Shown here piece after piece: positions 5,211-5,838 of a DNA stretch of 5,838 nucleotides (the stretch's first letter is position 1; each line of letters starts with the position of its first letter). A program made the position numbers and the translations under genes. The notes beneath the pieces are model-generated. The model ran no database searches. It was not told where the DNA came from and worked only from the letters and a program-made list of their open reading frames with translations. Location of the stretch: NCBI GenBank assembly GCA_003565105.1, contig PXDG01000111.1:1-5838 (forward strand), in the 5' to 3' direction. Origin of the DNA: Parcubacteria group bacterium. GTDB taxonomy: Bacteria > Patescibacteriota > Minisyncoccia > SW-4-49-11.

Positions 5211-5246
5211 AAAAAGCCACGGGATTGATCTCTGGCTTTTTGTTTT
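5211..5246 (+). terminator. Rho-independent terminator of the str cluster
   Basis: AAAAAGCCA (5211-5219) pairs with TGGCTTTTT (5233-5241). After one bulged C, GGGA (5221-5224) pairs with TCTC (5229-5232) through a G-U pair, closing the tetraloop TTGA. The right arm ends in five T and is followed by GTTTT. It lies 34 bases after the fusA stop and separates fusA from the glycosyltransferase gene. Confidence 0.85.
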
Positions 5247-5294
5247 ATCTACAGTTCCCTATAGCGTAGACCTTGTCATAATGCTTGAAATACG

Positions 5295-5311
5295 GTAAGC
5301 TATAACATACA
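5295..5311 (+). promoter_or_regulatory. Candidate -10-type element before the glycosyltransferase
   Basis: GTAAGCTATAACATACA contains TATAAC (5301-5306, 5/6 to TATAAT) and nearly matches the element before fusA. It lies after the str-cluster terminator, where a new promoter is needed. Transcription would start near 5313, about 18 bases before the ATG. No clear -35 box is present at normal spacing. Confidence 0.45.
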
Positions 5312-5330
5312 TAGAGTCAAATAAAATTAT

Positions 5331-5838
5331 ATGAAAATTGGGATTGATGCACGATTTTTTGGGGCAAGTGGGAAGGGACTTGGGCGGTATTCTCAAAAAC
5401 TTATTGAAGAATTAGAGCAGATAGACTTTGAACATACGTATGTTATTTTTTTATCGCCCCATAATTATGATGAGTACACTCCACAAAATCCTAATTTTCG
5501 AAAGGTCAAGGTAGATATCCCGTGGTACTCTTGGAAAGAACAATGGGAGTTTCCAAAAATTTTAAAGCGTTATAAGTTGGATTTGATGCACTTTTTACAT
5601 TTCAATGTTCCTATCTTGTATCGTAAACCCTATCTTGTGACGATTCATGACTTGATTTTATTAGATTATCCCACACACAAATCCTCTCGATTAGCATTAC
5701 CATACTACTGGCTTAAATATATTGCATATTTAATTACGATACACATTACTGCTCGTACAGCGCAACATATTATTGCTATTTCTGATTATACAAAAAAATC
5801 GATTCAAAAACATTTTCGTATAAAGTCTCAAAACATCA
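5331..5838 (+). CDS. GT4-type glycosyltransferase, N-terminal part
   Basis: The gene runs off the window: 169 codons are visible of what is usually 350-400. The N-terminus MKIGIDARFF and the glycine-rich GKGLGRYSQKL (15-24) are typical of the first Rossmann strand and loop of GT-B fold, family GT4 enzymes, which transfer sugars from activated donors to lipid or polysaccharide acceptors. Further signs are DLMHFLHFNVP (84-94), LVTIHDLILLDYP (102-114) and HIIAISDYTKKSI (146-158). The donor-binding C-terminal domain is outside the window, so sugar and acceptor are unknown; a role in cell-surface polysaccharide is the usual one (inference). It has no Shine-Dalgarno sequence before the ATG. It is separated from fusA by a terminator and so begins a new transcription unit. 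Confidence 0.88.
   Translation, partial: MKIGIDARFFGASGKGLGRYSQKLIEELEQIDFEHTYVIFLSPHNYDEYTPQNPNFRKVKVDIPWYSWKEQWEFPKILKRYKLDLMHFLHFNVPILYRKPYLVTIHDLILLDYPTHKSSRLALPYYWLKYIAYLITIHITARTAQHIIAISDYTKKSIQKHFRIKSQNI

Noticed and set aside
5177..5330. Small gene or RNA gene between fusA and the glycosyltransferase
   Set aside because: Only the terminator, a weak inverted repeat and the promoter-like element are visible; no open frame of useful length.

Overview
The window looks like a chromosomal segment from a small-genome, low-to-moderate-GC bacterium, most likely a member of the Candidate Phyla Radiation (Patescibacteria). This is an inference. It rests on a 137-residue S12 of the long, Gram-positive-like type, a minimal S12-S7-EF-G cluster not followed by tuf, a short pilin/VirB2-like membrane protein, and translation genes without Shine-Dalgarno sequences. 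Arginine codons in the ribosomal genes are mostly CGA. Every complete gene reads with the standard bacterial code (TAA, TAG and TGA as stops), so the UGA-to-glycine code of Gracilibacteria/Absconditabacteria is not indicated.

Layout. Bases 3-134 (+) encode the C-terminus of a pilin/VirB2-like membrane protein. It converges on a minus-strand gene at 164-622 (152 aa, one membrane anchor, unknown function), and one bidirectional terminator serves both. Upstream of that gene on the minus strand is a 310-aa membrane protein (712-1644) that resembles SPFH/band 7 proteins only weakly. It has its own hairpin terminator at 670-705, and a candidate promoter for the 152-aa gene overlaps the tail of that terminator. 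A 318-base gene-free stretch (1645-1962) follows.

The plus-strand translation cluster begins with a good sigma-70-type promoter at 1963-1991. It contains rpsL (S12, 2071-2484), rpsG (S7, 2495-2962) and fusA (EF-G, 3053-5176), and ends at a terminator at 5211-5246. S12 and S7 are small-subunit proteins and EF-G drives translocation, so this is the core of the classical str operon. A 13-bp hairpin lies between rpsG and fusA. A sequence just upstream of fusA is nearly repeated upstream of the next gene, a GT4-type glycosyltransferase (5331 to the window end, truncated).

The most striking observation is in EF-G. The G4 guanine-specificity motif reads NKIN instead of NKxD, and the G5 loop has Asp-Ser where the family has Ser-Ala. 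The rest of the protein looks like a normal full-length elongation factor. The two changes may compensate for each other. No defence system, mobile element, CRISPR array or RNA gene was found.
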